A stretch of DNA of 64,000 bases, from the NCBI GenBank assembly GCA_051252005.1, contig JBPOEZ010000001.1, positions 62,001-126,000 on the forward strand. Reading direction: 5' to 3'. Positions 33,873-42,501 of the stretch are shown here, piece after piece. Within the stretch, counting starts at the first letter, position 1; each line of letters starts with the position of its first letter. The position numbers and the translations under genes were made by a program. The DNA comes from JACOMS01 sp051252005 (GTDB lineage Bacteria > Pseudomonadota > Alphaproteobacteria > Caulobacterales > Maricaulaceae). The notes below the pieces were generated by a model. It had not been told where the DNA came from. It saw only the letters and a list, made by a program, of their open reading frames with translations, and did no database searches.

Positions 33873-35670
33873 AACCCACTACCTCCTGATAGTTCTCATC
33901 CAGCAAATTATCCCCGCGTAGCGTAACCGTTACAATGTCGTTGACATTATAGGCTACGTTCAATCCGACAAGGGTATATGCGCCGAGCGTCACAGTTTGG
34001 TATGTACCGAAATCTGTATCGGTTTGATCCCCTGTATGGTCGACAGACGCCGTCATGGAAAGCGCGTCAATCGGTGTCCATGTGGCTGTCGCGCTGGCAA
34101 GGAAGTCTGGGCGGCGAACTTCTTTGACGCCGTTTTCGTCCGCGTCAAGGAATGTGGCCGAACCGCGCAGGGAAACCGTGTCAGCGAGCGTCCAGCGCGC
34201 TTCAACTTCTACGCCTTCGCGGGTGCTGTCTGTGGCGCGGTTTTTAGCCGTGGCGGGAAAGACGCCGAAGTCTGTGTAGATTTCATTTTCCAAATCGGAA
34301 TGGAAATAATCAATGGAGATATTTAGAGCGTCACTGAGTAGCGATTGCTCATAGCCAATGTTGTAGCCAAGCGAGCGTTCCGGTGTCAGGTTTGGATTGC
34401 CGACAAAGAAGGCTGGAAAATATCCAAACAGTTCTGTCAGGGTCGGATTTTTTACGCCCGTGCCAACAGATGCGCGAAGACGTCCGCCAAAATCTTGAAA
34501 TGCATACCCGCCGCCGACACGCCACGTGGTTTCATTTTTAAAGCGGTCATTGAAATCATGGCGCGCGGACGCGGTGAGGGTGATTGCGTCATTGTCAAAA
34601 CGGTAATCAGCCGCGAGGGCGTCATTACGAATGGATTGGGATTGGTTTTGCCCCGCGCCGGCGCCGCCAAAATTGGTGAAGCTCTCTTTTTCAGTCTCTG
34701 CCAAAAGTGTGATGTTGTGATAGCCGATAGTCTTTTTTGCGGCCCAGTTCGCCGTGGTCCTATTGCCCGTCGTATCATTGCGGAAAGATGCGTTCGGGCT
34801 GACCGTTTCCGTATCATTGCCAGAAAGGGTTAAAAGGTGCTCAAATCTGAGCACGTCAAAACGCGCGTCAACTCGCGCCGTCTTCGTATCGGTGATAAGC
34901 TCGTCATTGGTGTTTTCAAGCTGTCCGTTAAAATTAGTGTCCGAGTCGAACTCGGCTTGAAGTTTTGAAAGGCCGCCTTTGGCGCTAAAGGTGACGCCGC
35001 CGATTTTGACGTTGTTGAGGCCAACATTGAGCGTCCGGCTTTTTGAGCCGTCATCTTCGAGGTCTAGGCCAGACGTATCATAGCCGTCCGTTTTGAATGC
35101 ATTGCCGTTAATGGATAAGGCTGCGCCTTTTATCGGAACAACAGCGGAAACTTGTCCGTCAAATGTGTTCCGGCTACCAGCTTCGAGAGCAAAGCTAATA
35201 CCCCCTTTTTTCACGCCTGCACGGGTGATGATATTGATCACGCCGCCTATGGCGTCAGAGCCGTAAAGCGCAGACTGTTCACCGCGTAGCACTTCAACGC
35301 GCAAGACGTCTTCAGCGCGCAGGCCTGCGAAATCAAATTCGCCCGTATTGGCATTAGAAGCCTCCACGCCGTCAATCATGACAAGCACGTGATTCGCTTC
35401 TGAGCCGCGAAGGCGAAGCTGTGTCAGATTGCCCGCAGGGCCAGAGGAATTGACAGAAACGCCGGGAAGTGAGCGCAGTAAATCTGTGATATAAGTTTGA
35501 TTGCGGTTTTGGATCTCTTCAGCGTCGATGACAGAGACGGGGCTTGTTAAATTATCCGCTTGGGTGGAGCCTAAGCGGTCTCCGACGGATACGATTTCAT
35601 CCTGTGCAAATGAGAGGACAGGGACGAGGGAAAGGGACGTCAAAGCGGTCCCAAGTAGTAAGCGTTTCAT
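33820..35670 (-). CDS. btuB: TonB-dependent vitamin B12 receptor
   Basis: 616 aa from ATG at 35670, giving signal 'KRLLLGTALTSLSLVPVLSFAQ'. The TonB box region 'DEIVSVGDRLGS' and plug 'SVIDAEEIQNRNQTYITDLLRSLPGVSV...RLRGSEANHVLVMIDGVE' are BtuB-like; the 22-strand barrel follows and the end 'QGRGIYAGLRARFD' is nearly the normal aromatic C terminus. Imports cobalamin across the outer membrane with TonB energy. First gene of btuBFCD; controlled by the riboswitch upstream. Confidence 0.95.
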   Translation of the reverse strand: MKRLLLGTALTSLSLVPVLSFAQDEIVSVGDRLGSTQADNLTSPVSVIDAEEIQNRNQTYITDLLRSLPGVSVNSSGPAGNLTQLRLRGSEANHVLVMIDGVEASNANTGEFDFAGLRAEDVLRVEVLRGEQSALYGSDAIGGVINIITRAGVKKGGISFALEAGSRNTFDGQVSAVVPIKGAALSINGNAFKTDGYDTSGLDLEDDGSKSRTLNVGLNNVKIGGVTFSAKGGLSKLQAEFDSDTNFNGQLENTNDELITDTKTARVDARFDVLRFEHLLTLSGNDTETVSPNASFRNDTTGNRTTANWAAKKTIGYHNITLLAETEKESFTNFGGAGAGQNQSQSIRNDALAADYRFDNDAITLTASARHDFNDRFKNETTWRVGGGYAFQDFGGRLRASVGTGVKNPTLTELFGYFPAFFVGNPNLTPERSLGYNIGYEQSLLSDALNISIDYFHSDLENEIYTDFGVFPATAKNRATDSTREGVEVEARWTLADTVSLRGSATFLDADENGVKEVRRPDFLASATATWTPIDALSMTASVDHTGDQTDTDFGTYQTVTLGAYTLVGLNVAYNVNDIVTVTLRGDNLLDENYQEVVGYASQGRGIYAGLRARFD

Positions 35671-35774
35671 AAACGACTCCATAGCGGCGCGAAAAAGGCT
35701 TCCGCGCACAGATTAATGATGTGTCGTCATTGGAAAACTCCATGCCCTTCGGTACATCCCGCCCGGAAAGCGCT

Positions 35775-35955
35775 GGCGACGGTGTTGGCAGGTCTTCTGA
35801 CTTCCGGCTCTATCGCGTCCTGACACCTTCCCAGATAAATCCAGTGGTAATTATCAGGCCGCTTACCGGTCACAGCTGCGGGAGCAGTCGGGGAGTTGGC
35901 TACGTCTCACCCCATTCCCGTTTAATCCTCTTTCGAAGAACCAACGGGGAGGCTC
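35775..35955 (-). promoter_or_regulatory. Cobalamin (AdoCbl-type) riboswitch
   Basis: Read on the minus strand this segment has all the signature blocks of a cobalamin riboswitch in order: TTGGTTCTTCGAAAGAGGAT with AACGGGAAT, then GACTGCTCCCGCAGCTGTGA, CCACTGGATTTATCTGGGAAGG, and the B12-box-like AGTCAGAAGACCTGCCA. It ends about 105 bp before the btuB start, leaving room for a ribosome-binding-site or terminator switch. Cobalamin binding would shut off the uptake operon. Confidence 0.96.
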
Positions 35956-36075
35956 CTACGCGCATCACATAGGCGGCGCAATAAAAATATATGGCCATAG
36001 TGTCGCCTTATTGGCCGCGATAAGGGTTTATTAACCCTGCGCTATCAGCGTGCCGAAAAAGGACAGAGAAGACAT

Positions 36076-36873
36076 ATGGCGCATGCATTGATATTTGATT
36101 CCGGCGTAGGCGGCCTGTCCGTCGCCGCTGAGATAAGGCAGCTCATGCCGGATGTGTCGATGACGTATGCCGCTGATGATGTGTTTCGGCCCTACGGCGA
36201 GAAGACCGAAGCCGAGCTGTGCGCTCGCCTTCCCGAACTCCTGTGGGTTTTGGCAGAGGCCATCCAGCCGGATGTTATTGTGATCGCCTGTAATACGGCC
36301 TCGACAACGGCGCTCGAACATATTCGCGCCGCTGTTAATGTACCTGTTGTCGGCGTTGTTCCGGCGATCAAGCCTGCTGCTCTGCTGAGCCAAACCAAAA
36401 CTATTGGCGTTTTAGGCACGCCAGGAACTGTGCGGCGTGAATATGTAGACGCTCTGATCCATGAATTTGCCAGTGATTGTCAGGTGCTCTTGCATGGTTC
36501 TACGGGGCTTGTGGCCTTGGCTGAGGCAAAGCTCATTGGGGAGGCGGTAAACGAAGAGGCCGTTGAGGCTGAACTCGCGCCGCTCATGGCCCAAGACAAA
36601 GCGGGCAAGATGGACGCTGTTGTTCTGGCCTGTACGCACTTTCCGTTGCTGCGCGATGAATTGCGGCGCGCGGCTCCCAAGGGGGTAGAGTGGATAGATT
36701 CGGGACTAGCCGTGGCTAAATATACGCAAACCGTTTTGCATAAAAATGGAACGAATATATCGCGGCCTAAAGAACCTGACACAGCCCTCTTGATCGGCCC
36801 GCCGCCGTCAAAAGAGCGCAAAGCGGCGTTCGCAGCATACGGATTTGTGCGGGTTGTTGGCCTAGTGGGTTAG
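36076..36873 (+). CDS. murI: Glutamate racemase
   Basis: 265 aa. MurI makes D-glutamate for peptidoglycan. The two catalytic cysteines are Cys72 in 'VIACNTASTTAL' and Cys186 in 'LACTHFPLL'; 'IFDSGVGGLSVAAEI' at residues 6-20 supplies the catalytic Asp8. Single gene; its 3' end overlaps the convergent membrane protein gene by 12 bp. The gap upstream (35956-36075) holds promoters for both this gene and the riboswitch transcript. Confidence 0.97.
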   Translation: MAHALIFDSGVGGLSVAAEIRQLMPDVSMTYAADDVFRPYGEKTEAELCARLPELLWVLAEAIQPDVIVIACNTASTTALEHIRAAVNVPVVGVVPAIKPAALLSQTKTIGVLGTPGTVRREYVDALIHEFASDCQVLLHGSTGLVALAEAKLIGEAVNEEAVEAELAPLMAQDKAGKMDAVVLACTHFPLLRDELRRAAPKGVEWIDSGLAVAKYTQTVLHKNGTNISRPKEPDTALLIGPPPSKERKAAFAAYGFVRVVGLVG

Positions 36874-37476
36874 CTGCTTATACAGGACGTACAAAACGGC
36901 GAGCACGACAAAAGCAACGATCGTAAACAGGCCAAACTTTTCCTTCATGAAGGTTTCAGCCTGATTTCCAAGTTTCTTAATAATGAACCCGATTAGAAAG
37001 AACTGTCCAAACCGGCCGACTAAACTCGCGCCCATAAAAATCGGTAGGCTGATTTTCATCGAGCCAGAAAGAATGGTGATGACCTTATAAGGAAACGGGG
37101 TGAGGCCTGCGCCTAGCACCGCGAGGCCTTTATACTCATCGGGAACCGATCCGATCATATCCTCAAACTTTTTAATACTATCGCCCTTGCCGAGTTCTTC
37201 TAAAAGCGGTTTCGCAATCGCGTCATAGGCAAACCAACCGAGGGCATAGCCTACAAAACCGCCAAGAATTGAAAAGACCGCGCAAAGGGTCGCGATACGC
37301 CAGATTTTACTATGATCAGCTTGCATCATCGGCGCGGCCATTACGGCGGTGGGTATGGGAAAAAATATACTTTCAATAAAGGCAATGAAAGCCAAAAGCG
37401 GCATTGCATTTTTGTGCCGCGCAAGCGCTTTCGTGCCTTCGTACCAACGATCTAAAAATGCGAGATTACCCTTCAT
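36862..37476 (-). CDS. YqaA/DedA-like (SNARE-associated) inner membrane protein
   Basis: 204 aa. Several hydrophobic segments; 'LLAFIAFIESIFFPIPTAVMAAPMM' resembles the DedA/YqaA entry motif and 'GLTPFPYKVITILSGSMKISLPIFMGASLVGRFGQFFLIGF' is the conserved core with 'PFPYK' and Arg. DedA-superfamily proteins include undecaprenyl-phosphate and lipid flippases, so a lipid recycling role is plausible but unproven for this branch. Confidence 0.9.
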   Translation of the reverse strand: MKGNLAFLDRWYEGTKALARHKNAMPLLAFIAFIESIFFPIPTAVMAAPMMQADHSKIWRIATLCAVFSILGGFVGYALGWFAYDAIAKPLLEELGKGDSIKKFEDMIGSVPDEYKGLAVLGAGLTPFPYKVITILSGSMKISLPIFMGASLVGRFGQFFLIGFIIKKLGNQAETFMKEKFGLFTIVAFVVLAVLYVLYKQLTH

Positions 37477-37553
37477 GGGTGGGCTTATACACAGCTCTTA
37501 GTAAAAGGAAATATAAGCTTTCGCCGAAAAACGAATAAACGATAGCTATTCGG

Positions 37554-38078
37554 TTATTGATTAGACCATCGTGTGTCAGCCATAACGGCGACGAAGAAAA
37601 TTTTATGCCCGAATTGCCAGGCCTTTGCACGAAATGGCGCTGTTTCGTTGAACACGCCGAAGTCACCATTGGGATGTTGCGGTGAATAATTTGCGTCAAA
37701 ATAAGTTTTTGCTGTTCCGGCGTCGGCAAATCGCATCTCAATTTCGGTCAAAATTTCTCCGGCATTGCTGCTGAAATCATAGATGACGCCTGTGAAATCA
37801 GCGCCGGGAATGGTGACGAGAAATTTATCATTGTCACGACCCGCTTGAAATTTGACATTCTTTTCCTTCAAGGTTTTGAGGAAGGCTGACTTGGGCATGG
37901 TAAATCCCACGCCCGAAATCTCCTTGGGGAAATACTTAGGATAAACGTAAACACCGTATTGTGAGGTTGCATCAGCAGTCGGCGCAGGTGCAGGGTTATA
38001 AAGCTGTGCTGAAGCGCTCGTCACAAAACTGCTTGTAAGCATGAAAATTGCTGATGAAATGGTGAGTGTTTTTAACAT
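37554..38078 (-). CDS. Secreted hypothetical protein
   Basis: 174 aa. Clear signal peptide 'LKTLTISSAIFMLTSSFVTSASAQ' followed by a mature part of about 150 residues with 'FPKEISGVGFTMPKSAFLKTLKEKNV' and 'FDANYSPQHPNGDFGVFNETAPFRAKAW'. I do not recognise the family; the alternating pattern suggests a small periplasmic alpha/beta domain. Last chromosomal gene before the tRNA-Leu insertion site. Confidence 0.75.
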   Translation of the reverse strand: MLKTLTISSAIFMLTSSFVTSASAQLYNPAPAPTADATSQYGVYVYPKYFPKEISGVGFTMPKSAFLKTLKEKNVKFQAGRDNDKFLVTIPGADFTGVIYDFSSNAGEILTEIEMRFADAGTAKTYFDANYSPQHPNGDFGVFNETAPFRAKAWQFGHKIFFVAVMADTRWSNQ

Positions 38079-38227
38079 TGAATGGCCCCTTCGTGTGAAA
38101 ACAGACCTAAAGGATACAAAATTTCACCTTTGTGGGCAATCCCGTCTTACACATGAAAAAATGCCCCAATAGCCAAATCAATAGTGGTCATTTCAAATTT
38201 ACTAGATTATATACGCCCCACTTCAGT

Positions 38228-38268
38228 GCGGGTGTGGCGGAATTGGTAGACGCGCGGGATTCAAAATC
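38228..38268 (+). pseudogene. 5' half of a disrupted tRNA-Leu(CAA) gene
   Basis: These 41 bases match the start of the intact tRNA-Leu at 39680 except for two bases in the anticodon stem (CG here, TA there). They cover acceptor 5' strand, D arm, and anticodon loop up to TTCAAAATC, where the sequence switches to unrelated AT-rich DNA. The matching 3' half is at 61336-61390; joined through the shared 12 bases they give a full tRNA-Leu with a perfect anticodon stem CGGGA/TCCCG, so this is the original chromosomal gene, split by the mobile element. Confidence 0.93.
38257..38268 (+). repeat. attL core (12 bp)
   Basis: GGATTCAAAATC, the anticodon stem-loop segment of tRNA-Leu(CAA). Identical copies lie at 39709-39720 (inside the intact internal tRNA) and 61336-61347 (attR). 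Integrases of this kind often recombine in the anticodon loop. Confidence 0.85.
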
Positions 38269-38343
38269 ATCCTCCTTTACTTTTATCTCAAAAAATATAT
38301 AATAAAAACATAGATATAAGGCTAATGGGCTGCGTAGTATCCT

Positions 38344-38374
38344 GTTACACACCCATTGCACACTTTCACACATT
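38344..38374. repeat. Left arm-type integrase binding repeats
   Basis: Three CACAC-containing units in a row (GTTACACACC, TTGCACACTT, TTCACACATT) lie about 75-105 bp inside attL. A similar run is found 45-80 bp inside attR. This mirrored placement is what arm-type sites of a lambda-like integrase look like. Confidence 0.6.
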
Positions 38375-38414
38375 TCGGCGGCAGTAGCCCCGACGATTGG
38401 AAAGGAGACGTGGC

Positions 38415-39626
38415 ATGACCGCGAAGCATACAACTATGGGCGGAGAGGTGAATCTTTACAAAAGAGGGCGCTCCAAATATTGGCAGTGCGCGACTTTTCT
38501 TGAGGGTCACAACTGGAGGCAGTCCACAAAAGAGACAGATATCCGCAAAGCGAAAGATTTCGCGGAAGGATGGTATTTGGAGCTACGTGGTAAATCTAGA
38601 TTTGGGGAACTAAAAGTCGAGAAAACCTTTAAGGATGCGGTGAAACAGTTCCAGCGCGAATACCCGATTATCACCCAAGGCAGACGTAACGAAGAATACG
38701 TTGAAGGCATGATGCGGCGAATTCAGATTTACTTGTTGCCGTTCTTTGGGGAAAAGGGGCTATCTGAAGTGACCGCAGGAGCGGTGCAAGAATACCGCGT
38801 TCACAGGCATCATTACTCCGTTCCACGCCATAATTTGAAGGGAGAGCATGTCCATAAGCCGCCTTCTCGTAGCACACTTCACCAAGAAATTGTGGCGCTA
38901 AGGCAGGTTCTCAAAACCGCCGTGCGTCATGGGTGGCTTTCCCATGTCCCAGATATTTCTATGCCCTACAAAACCGCTGGGAAGATTGTAAGACGCGCAT
39001 GGTTCTCACGTGAGGAATATAAGCAGCTTTATACTGCCACTCGAAACAACGTCAAAAACACAAAACACGCGCGTCACAAACGCAACGCAGAGGACTTGCA
39101 TGATCTTGTATTATTCATGTGCAACACGGGACTAAGGCCCGATGAAATCCTGAAATTGGAATATCGAGACATTACCATTGTCGATGATTTAGAGAGTGGA
39201 GAAACTATTTTAGAAATAGACTGCCGAGGCAAGCGAGGTGTCGGTTACTGTAAAAGCACAGCAAACGCAGTGCTTCCGCTGGAGCGTTTGGTCGAACGAC
39301 ACAAACCCCAGCCTACTGATAAAGTCTTCCCAAATCTCCATAGAGCATTATTCAACCGCATTTTGGAAGAAGAAGACTTGAAAGTAGATCGCGAAGGCCA
39401 AGTCCGTACGGCGTATAGCCTTCGCCACTCTTATATTTGCTTCCGCTTAATGGAGGGCGCCGATATTTACTCCATTGCCAAGAATTGTCGAACCAGTGTC
39501 GAGATGATTGAGAAATATTATGCCTCACATATCAAAAACATGATTAGTGCATCGGCAGTCAATGTTCGGAGAAGAAAGCCTGTATCGGTAAAAAAACGCA
39601 AACCTGTGAATAATGAAAAATCATAA
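38415..39626 (+). CDS. int: Tyrosine recombinase/integrase
   Basis: 403 aa from ATG at 38415, preceded by AAAGGAGACG at good spacing; a TTG 18 bp upstream lies before the ribosome binding site. The N-terminal part is an arm/core-binding region; the catalytic domain shows the Arg in 'MCNTGLRPDEILKLEYRDI', the His-x-x-Arg-type box 'AYSLRHSYICFR' and nucleophile Tyr in 'MIEKYYASH'. It should excise and insert the element at the tRNA-Leu anticodon site. The C-terminal tail is Lys/Arg-rich. It sits directly beside attL, as is usual. Confidence 0.95.
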   Translation: MTAKHTTMGGEVNLYKRGRSKYWQCATFLEGHNWRQSTKETDIRKAKDFAEGWYLELRGKSRFGELKVEKTFKDAVKQFQREYPIITQGRRNEEYVEGMMRRIQIYLLPFFGEKGLSEVTAGAVQEYRVHRHHYSVPRHNLKGEHVHKPPSRSTLHQEIVALRQVLKTAVRHGWLSHVPDISMPYKTAGKIVRRAWFSREEYKQLYTATRNNVKNTKHARHKRNAEDLHDLVLFMCNTGLRPDEILKLEYRDITIVDDLESGETILEIDCRGKRGVGYCKSTANAVLPLERLVERHKPQPTDKVFPNLHRALFNRILEEEDLKVDREGQVRTAYSLRHSYICFRLMEGADIYSIAKNCRTSVEMIEKYYASHIKNMISASAVNVRRRKPVSVKKRKPVNNEKS

Positions 39627-39679
39627 AAAAGGTTGTGGCATTTTAGATAAGTCTGCTTTAATAACCCAATTCTTGGTAC

Positions 39680-39763
39680 GCGGGTGTGGCGGAATTGGTA
39701 GACGCGTAGGATTCAAAATCCTATTCCATTGGAGTGTCGGTTCGATTCCGACCACCCGTACCA
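39680..39763 (+). tRNA. tRNA-Leu(CAA), intact copy carried by the element
   Basis: 84 bases with encoded CCA. Acceptor GCGGGTG/CACCCGT (G1-U72 wobble), D arm GCG...CGC, anticodon stem TAGGA/TCCTA with loop TTCAAAA (anticodon CAA), long variable arm TCC-ATT-GGA as in class II tRNAs, T arm GTCGG TTCGATT CCGAC. It differs from the reconstituted chromosomal gene only in the outer anticodon stem and one variable-loop base, and those stem changes are compensatory, so it is under selection as a working tRNA. It probably supplies the function lost by insertion. Confidence 0.96.
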
Positions 39764-39826
39764 AGGTTATTCAAACGTTTTGTGTAGTTTTCATACTTGA
39801 TCTGAATATACAATTCGGTGAGTCGT

Positions 39827-40435
39827 CTAGCTGCATGTAACAAACAAAAACAAGACAATTCCAACAGGAATAGCCCACTTCATCCAATATTGTGACTCCG
39901 TTTGCCCGTCTCTGAATAAGACGTTTCTCATCTCTGTTAATCGCGGATCGTTTGGGGTCGCTCCCCATGCCCTAACGTATACGCCCTTAGTGTGATTTAT
40001 GTGCTCAAGCTTACTCTCTATCTCACTCATAATACGTGTTGCAGCCCATGCGTGACTTCTAAAGAACGCGTCCAGCACATCGCCGGCACCGACGAAAACG
40101 CCAATTATCAAGTCCAATAATGTCAGCACCACGCAACTTGCAATAGTGCCGAATGAGCATCTTGCTCTAATAGCTAGGGTGGTAAGCCACATTCCGCCTA
40201 AGACGGTGTAAATACCGCCTATGACAGGAATTAGACCAATCCCTGCATCTAAACCTATTCCGCAAAACATACCGTCTGATAGTTTTTTGAAGTTAGTAGC
40301 TTCTTCGTGAGTTTTCTTTAGCTTTTGTACTTGTAGGTTTATGTCGTCTGGCAACTCGAATTGCTTTTCAAGCCATTCGACTGAAAACTCTTTTAGACCA
40401 TCTCTTTGCATGTTTTCAATTATAGTGCTTCTCAT
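39827..40435 (-). CDS. DUF4112-like membrane protein
   Basis: 202 aa; AGGAGACTTGTC precedes the ATG. The central part 'DGMFCGIGLDAGIGLIPVIGGIYTVLGGMW...LLDLIIGVFVGAGDVLDAFFRSH' has the GLD...GLIP.iG and LLD..iG..P..GD..D pattern of DUF4112, plus a C-terminal membrane segment. DUF4112 proteins are of unknown function in bacteria and archaea. It is the last gene of the conjugation-related operon that runs from 43388, 11 bp after its upstream neighbour. Confidence 0.75.
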   Translation of the reverse strand: MRSTIIENMQRDGLKEFSVEWLEKQFELPDDINLQVQKLKKTHEEATNFKKLSDGMFCGIGLDAGIGLIPVIGGIYTVLGGMWLTTLAIRARCSFGTIASCVVLTLLDLIIGVFVGAGDVLDAFFRSHAWAATRIMSEIESKLEHINHTKGVYVRAWGATPNDPRLTEMRNVLFRDGQTESQYWMKWAIPVGIVLFLFVTCS

Positions 40436-40445
40436 GACAAGTCTC

Positions 40446-41003
40446 CTAAATGACTGGATTGGCTCTGGTTAGAGGGTTGATTAAATGCCGTACATGCGCT
40501 GGTAATTGAGCGACGAGGTCATAAGTCCCATCCTTTACAAAAGGGCGCGGGAGGGGTTTCACAACAATCTTTGCTTTAACGGTTTTTATTTTTGTAATCC
40601 TTGCGCGTACTTTCCGGATAGGGCGCATCGGACGCTGCATTGCAGGGAACATCCCTAGTGTTACGCGCAGAAAACCCTGCGGAACAGCCGCCGCAAAAAG
40701 ACCAAGCGCTAATAATGGGACATCGATTAAAATGAGCAGCCCCTTGGTTTCGTGGTCGTATTGCAGCCAATAAAAAAGTGTTTGGACGTTGCCCAACGCA
40801 CCACTATCTGAATCAAAGGCGGGTAACCCCGCTGTTAGGTAGTGAGTCAGGAATACCAACACTGAGCAGAGTAATGCGGTAAACTGTTTTGCTCCTGTTT
40901 TGGACAGAAATACCATCAACTGGTAATGGGCGTATCTCAAGCAATTCAGCAAATGTAGGCTCCACCAAATTCCGAACACGATATTGGATAGGGTCACTTT
41001 CAT
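40446..41003 (-). CDS. Membrane protein coupled to the T4CP-like ATPase
   Basis: 185 aa from ATG at 41003, whose ATGA overlaps the ATPase stop. Three hydrophobic segments ('IVFGIWWSLHLLNCL', 'FTALLCSVLVFLTHYLTAG', 'LLILIDVPLLALGLFAAAV') are followed by a basic C-terminal tail 'RPIRKVRARITKIKTVKAKIVVKPL'. No family recognised. Because the ATPase lacks its own membrane anchor, this protein may be the separate anchor of the coupling complex; that is inference. Confidence 0.7.
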   Translation of the reverse strand: MKVTLSNIVFGIWWSLHLLNCLRYAHYQLMVFLSKTGAKQFTALLCSVLVFLTHYLTAGLPAFDSDSGALGNVQTLFYWLQYDHETKGLLILIDVPLLALGLFAAAVPQGFLRVTLGMFPAMQRPMRPIRKVRARITKIKTVKAKIVVKPLPRPFVKDGTYDLVAQLPAHVRHLINPLTRANPVI

Positions 41004-42499
41004 CGTTGGCTCCATGTTGTTTTGAGCCAATGCTCCCCGGTTTCGGGAAATGTCTTTCCGTTGGCGACAACAATCATCTCGACTGTCTTGTCCCGAGAAC
41101 CACCAGTTTTAAGCCCATGCGAGAAGTAGGACGGCATAATTCGGTAGGTCTCATACTCAGACACAGAATGCACAACTGACTGACTCCGGCCTTCTCCTCC
41201 TGAAGTTGCGCCGCTATTTTCGCTCTGATTCAACCCACCGCCAACATTTTGTCCCCGACTAGTCGTGACGCTGCTGTTGTTCTTTTTGGTTTTACCTATC
41301 AGCTTGGCCGCCCATTCGTTGGTCGGAACGCTGGTGTTGGCCAGTAGGAATTTTAGGCCCGTCTTATTGATGATTGACTCCGCCATGTCGTCATTCCCAA
41401 TCTTGCCCTTTAAGGTACTTAGGTCTTGGGTGGCCATGATTACGACCAACCGCGAAGACCTAGCCGTGGCAAGCAGATCACTATCGGATTCTCCGTTGAT
41501 GTAATTCTGATACTCGTCCATGACGATGACCGCTGGACGAGTGCTATCATCGACCTCATCCGCTTGCAGAGCCTGTCCGAATTGAGTTTTCAGAACGCTC
41601 TGAATTGCCGCTCCTAATGGCCCGAACTTCAGTGTTGGCAAATTAACTATGAGGATTTTCCCCTCCCGCGCCATTTGCGGAACCCAATTCGTATCGCGGC
41701 AAAACAAGTCGTAGAATACGCCGGAGAGTAATGGCGATATCACATTGGTGATACTGGCTATTATTGAAGAGCGGGTCTTTTCACCTAGTCTTGCAGTTTC
41801 CTTTAAAAAGAAGTCCGCATGATCTTGTAGCACTCTTTCAGCTTCAGCATTCCCCCTTTTGGCTGCTTGGTCTAGTATCGCAAGTGACGCCCAACATGCG
41901 CTTTCATTTTGATATTCGGCACTTCTTACTTGCTCTTCTGACTGCGGCGTTGAAATTATAAATTCATACAAATCGCGGAACTGAAAATTCGGTTTTGCAA
42001 CGACCAATATAGCGAGAGCATGGTGAAGCCATTTCTCCATAGCCTCCTTGAAAAATGCGTTCGACGTATCATTTCCATTTTCCCCTTTTGCTACCCGTAA
42101 CGCGCTCGACAGCTGCATGATAAGCGCAACCAAATTATAAACGAAGCCATTACGTGCCATAGTAGCAGCGCAAAACCGTAGTAGATTAAACCGCACTTCG
42201 GCTGTTTCATCCATAACCATCACGTCGTCGATGCGGTTCGCATCTCGAATTATTTTCAGGTAATCTTGTAAATCGGATGCCTTCGACGTGAGAATTATAC
42301 CTCCGGCAGAGACTCCATAAAGCATTGCATAAAGTAGGTAGTAAAGCACCGAGCTAGACTTCCCAGAACCTGTACACCCCAAAATGAGTGATCCTATGAA
42401 TAAGTCTCGGAGTGTGAGGTAACTCTTCCCCACTTTAATCAAACGTGTTGATAATTCAGTGCGATAGGGCACGGGATGTGAATGCTCGGGCTTACGCAT
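41000..42499 (-). CDS. Conjugative coupling protein-like ATPase (VirD4/TraG/TraD class)
   Basis: 499 aa. Walker A GCTGSGKS at 41-48, 'GGIILTSKASDLQDYLKII' then 'PAVIVMDEYQNY' as Walker B with the Glu-Tyr-Gln typical of coupling proteins, and 'SRLVVIMATQDLSTLKGKIG' like the VirD4 'Q.L.QL...YG' box. It starts almost at the ATP-binding core and lacks the N-terminal membrane helices of VirD4. It would bring relaxase-bound DNA to a type IV secretion channel. In a chain of overlapping genes with membrane proteins; the relaxase is at 46391-47563. Confidence 0.88.
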   Translation of the reverse strand: MRKPEHSHPVPYRTELSTRLIKVGKSYLTLRDLFIGSLILGCTGSGKSSSVLYYLLYAMLYGVSAGGIILTSKASDLQDYLKIIRDANRIDDVMVMDETAEVRFNLLRFCAATMARNGFVYNLVALIMQLSSALRVAKGENGNDTSNAFFKEAMEKWLHHALAILVVAKPNFQFRDLYEFIISTPQSEEQVRSAEYQNESACWASLAILDQAAKRGNAEAERVLQDHADFFLKETARLGEKTRSSIIASITNVISPLLSGVFYDLFCRDTNWVPQMAREGKILIVNLPTLKFGPLGAAIQSVLKTQFGQALQADEVDDSTRPAVIVMDEYQNYINGESDSDLLATARSSRLVVIMATQDLSTLKGKIGNDDMAESIINKTGLKFLLANTSVPTNEWAAKLIGKTKKNNSSVTTSRGQNVGGGLNQSENSGATSGGEGRSQSVVHSVSEYETYRIMPSYFSHGLKTGGSRDKTVEMIVVANGKTFPETGEHWLKTTWSQR

Positions 42500-42501
42500 A
42501 G

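Noticed and set aside
39613..39840. Short plus-strand reading frame across the intact tRNA-Leu
   Set aside because: It runs through the tRNA gene itself and has no coding features.
41000..42499. HerA/FtsK-type ATPase instead of a coupling protein
   Set aside because: FtsK/HerA also share the Walker motifs, but the MDEYQNY Walker B and the nearby relaxase and oriT-like region favour a conjugative coupling role.
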